DNA of 64,000 bases from Azospirillum griseum (GTDB taxonomy: Bacteria > Pseudomonadota > Alphaproteobacteria > Azospirillales > Azospirillaceae), in contig NZ_RXMA01000018.1 in NCBI RefSeq assembly GCF_003966125.1, positions 1 through 64,000 of the forward strand, in the 5' to 3' direction. The notes under the pieces are model-generated. The model had not been told where the DNA came from. It did not search any database and was given only the letters and a program-made list of their open reading frames with translations. A program made the position numbers and the translations under genes. This document shows positions 63,286 through 64,000 of the stretch, piece after piece. Each line of letters opens with the position of its first letter. Position 1 is the first letter of the stretch.

Positions 63286-64000
63286 ATGGGTCAGACGATC
63301 CTTAAGGCGGCGGACATCAAGAAGGTCTTTCCTGGCGTCGTCGCGCTCGACGGTGTCCGGCTCGACATCGAGGAGGGCGAGGTTCACGCCCTGCTCGGCG
63401 AGAACGGGGCCGGCAAATCCACCTTTCTGAAAATCCTGGCCGGGGCGCAGCCCAGCGACGGCGGCAGCATGCTGTTCAACGGGCAGCCGCTCGACCCCGC
63501 CGACACGCCGCTGGCGCGGCAACGGCTGGGCATCGTCACGATTTACCAGGAATTCAACCTGCTCCCGGCGATGACCATCGCCGAGAACATGTATCTGGGC
63601 CGCGAACCGCTGCGCCGCAACGGCCTGATCGACTGGCGGCGGATGTACCGCGACGCCCAGAAGGTCATCGACGATCTCGGCCTCGACCTCGATCCCCGGA
63701 TGCCGGTGCGCGTGTTGAGCGTGGCCGAACAGCAGATGGTCGAAATCTCCAAGGCGCTGACGATGAACGCCCGGCTCATCATCATGGATGAACCGACGGC
63801 GGCGTTGAGCGGCAAGGAGGTCGACAAGCTCCACGAGATCATCCACGGCCTGCGCGCCAAGGGCATCAGCATCATCTACGTCACCCACCGCCTGATCGAG
63901 GTGACGGCGGTGTGCGACCGCTTCACCGTGTTCCGCGATGGCCGTTACGTCGACACCCGCCCGGTGGCCGGATCGACGGTGCAGGACATGGTCCGCCTGA
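63286..64000 (+). CDS. iatA: Sugar ABC transporter ATPase, inositol-type, 5' part only
   Basis: At least 238 codons, open at the right edge of the window, so incomplete. ABC ATPase of the ribose/inositol class that carries two ATPase halves; the first half is seen with Walker A GENGAGKS near 39, Q-loop TIYQEF near 86, a signature-region variant LSVAEQQMVEI near 145, Walker B LIIMDEPTAALS near 164 and switch His in YVTHRL near 200. GGAGG lies seven bases before the ATG. The permease gene should follow beyond the window. Confidence 0.87.
   Translation, partial: MGQTILKAADIKKVFPGVVALDGVRLDIEEGEVHALLGENGAGKSTFLKILAGAQPSDGGSMLFNGQPLDPADTPLARQRLGIVTIYQEFNLLPAMTIAENMYLGREPLRRNGLIDWRRMYRDAQKVIDDLGLDLDPRMPVRVLSVAEQQMVEISKALTMNARLIIMDEPTAALSGKEVDKLHEIIHGLRAKGISIIYVTHRLIEVTAVCDRFTVFRDGRYVDTRPVAGSTVQDMVRL

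Noticed and set aside
1-64000. rRNA, tRNA, insertion sequence or integrase genes
   Set aside because: None was recognised on reading both strands; the islet at 19.8-22.7 kb has no transposase or integrase.

Overview
The window looks like chromosomal DNA of a high-GC alphaproteobacterium, most likely a metabolically versatile Rhodospirillales (Azospirillum-like) soil or water organism. This rests on protein character, GC-rich codon use and catabolic gene content; no rRNA or tRNA gene is visible, so the genus is unresolved. Genes are dense, often overlap by ATGA/GTGA, and fall into metabolic blocks.

1-12.4 kb: a GGDEF-EAL c-di-GMP enzyme; a serine beta-lactamase-like hydrolase; a minus-strand block of aldehyde dehydrogenase, DUF779, a FIST haem-type sensor (NosP-like) and a soluble hybrid kinase (NahK-like); a two-lobed pentapeptide-repeat protein; MsrB; and two overlapping small membrane coiled-coil proteins. 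12.5-17.5 kb: an Mla-like lipid-transport operon with a fused ATPase-permease and an MlaA homologue but no visible MlaD. 17.5-20 kb: an OmpR-type regulator without an adjacent kinase and a MocR regulator. 19.8-22.7 kb: an accessory islet with a CcdAB module, a decayed araC fragment, a 2OG-Fe(II) oxygenase-like gene and a tail-fibre/C1q-like gene; its middle is AT-rich. The decayed araC and an intact paralogue flank it.

22.9-28.7 kb: ethanolamine use (eutB, eutC, permease, AraC regulator) without microcompartment genes, and a DUF1826 gene behind a candidate Zur box. 28.8-52 kb: a large choline/glycine-betaine region. It holds an ABC importer with two binding proteins, phosphorylcholine phosphatase, betA and betB, dimethylglycine demethylase DgcA/DgcB with EtfA/EtfB, serine dehydratase, and two GATase-AraC regulators. 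Together these could take phosphocholine or choline to betaine, and dimethylglycine onward to pyruvate; the betaine monooxygenase and sarcosine oxidase genes must lie elsewhere.

The most unusual gene is here (45791-47521). It is a single open frame joining a degenerate ProV/ChoV-type ABC ATPase to a methyl-accepting chemotaxis signalling domain, placed behind a GbdR-like regulator and close to betBA. I propose it as a transporter-coupled chemoreceptor.

52-64 kb: a MarR regulator, a structured ATCCGTG repeat, a PhnB-like protein, then a myo-inositol block: bifunctional iolC, iolD, iolE, iolA, a secreted phytase-like protein and an inositol-type ABC importer running off the right edge. GGAA-N6-TTCY palindromes before iolC and iolD look like operators of an IolR-type repressor encoded elsewhere.
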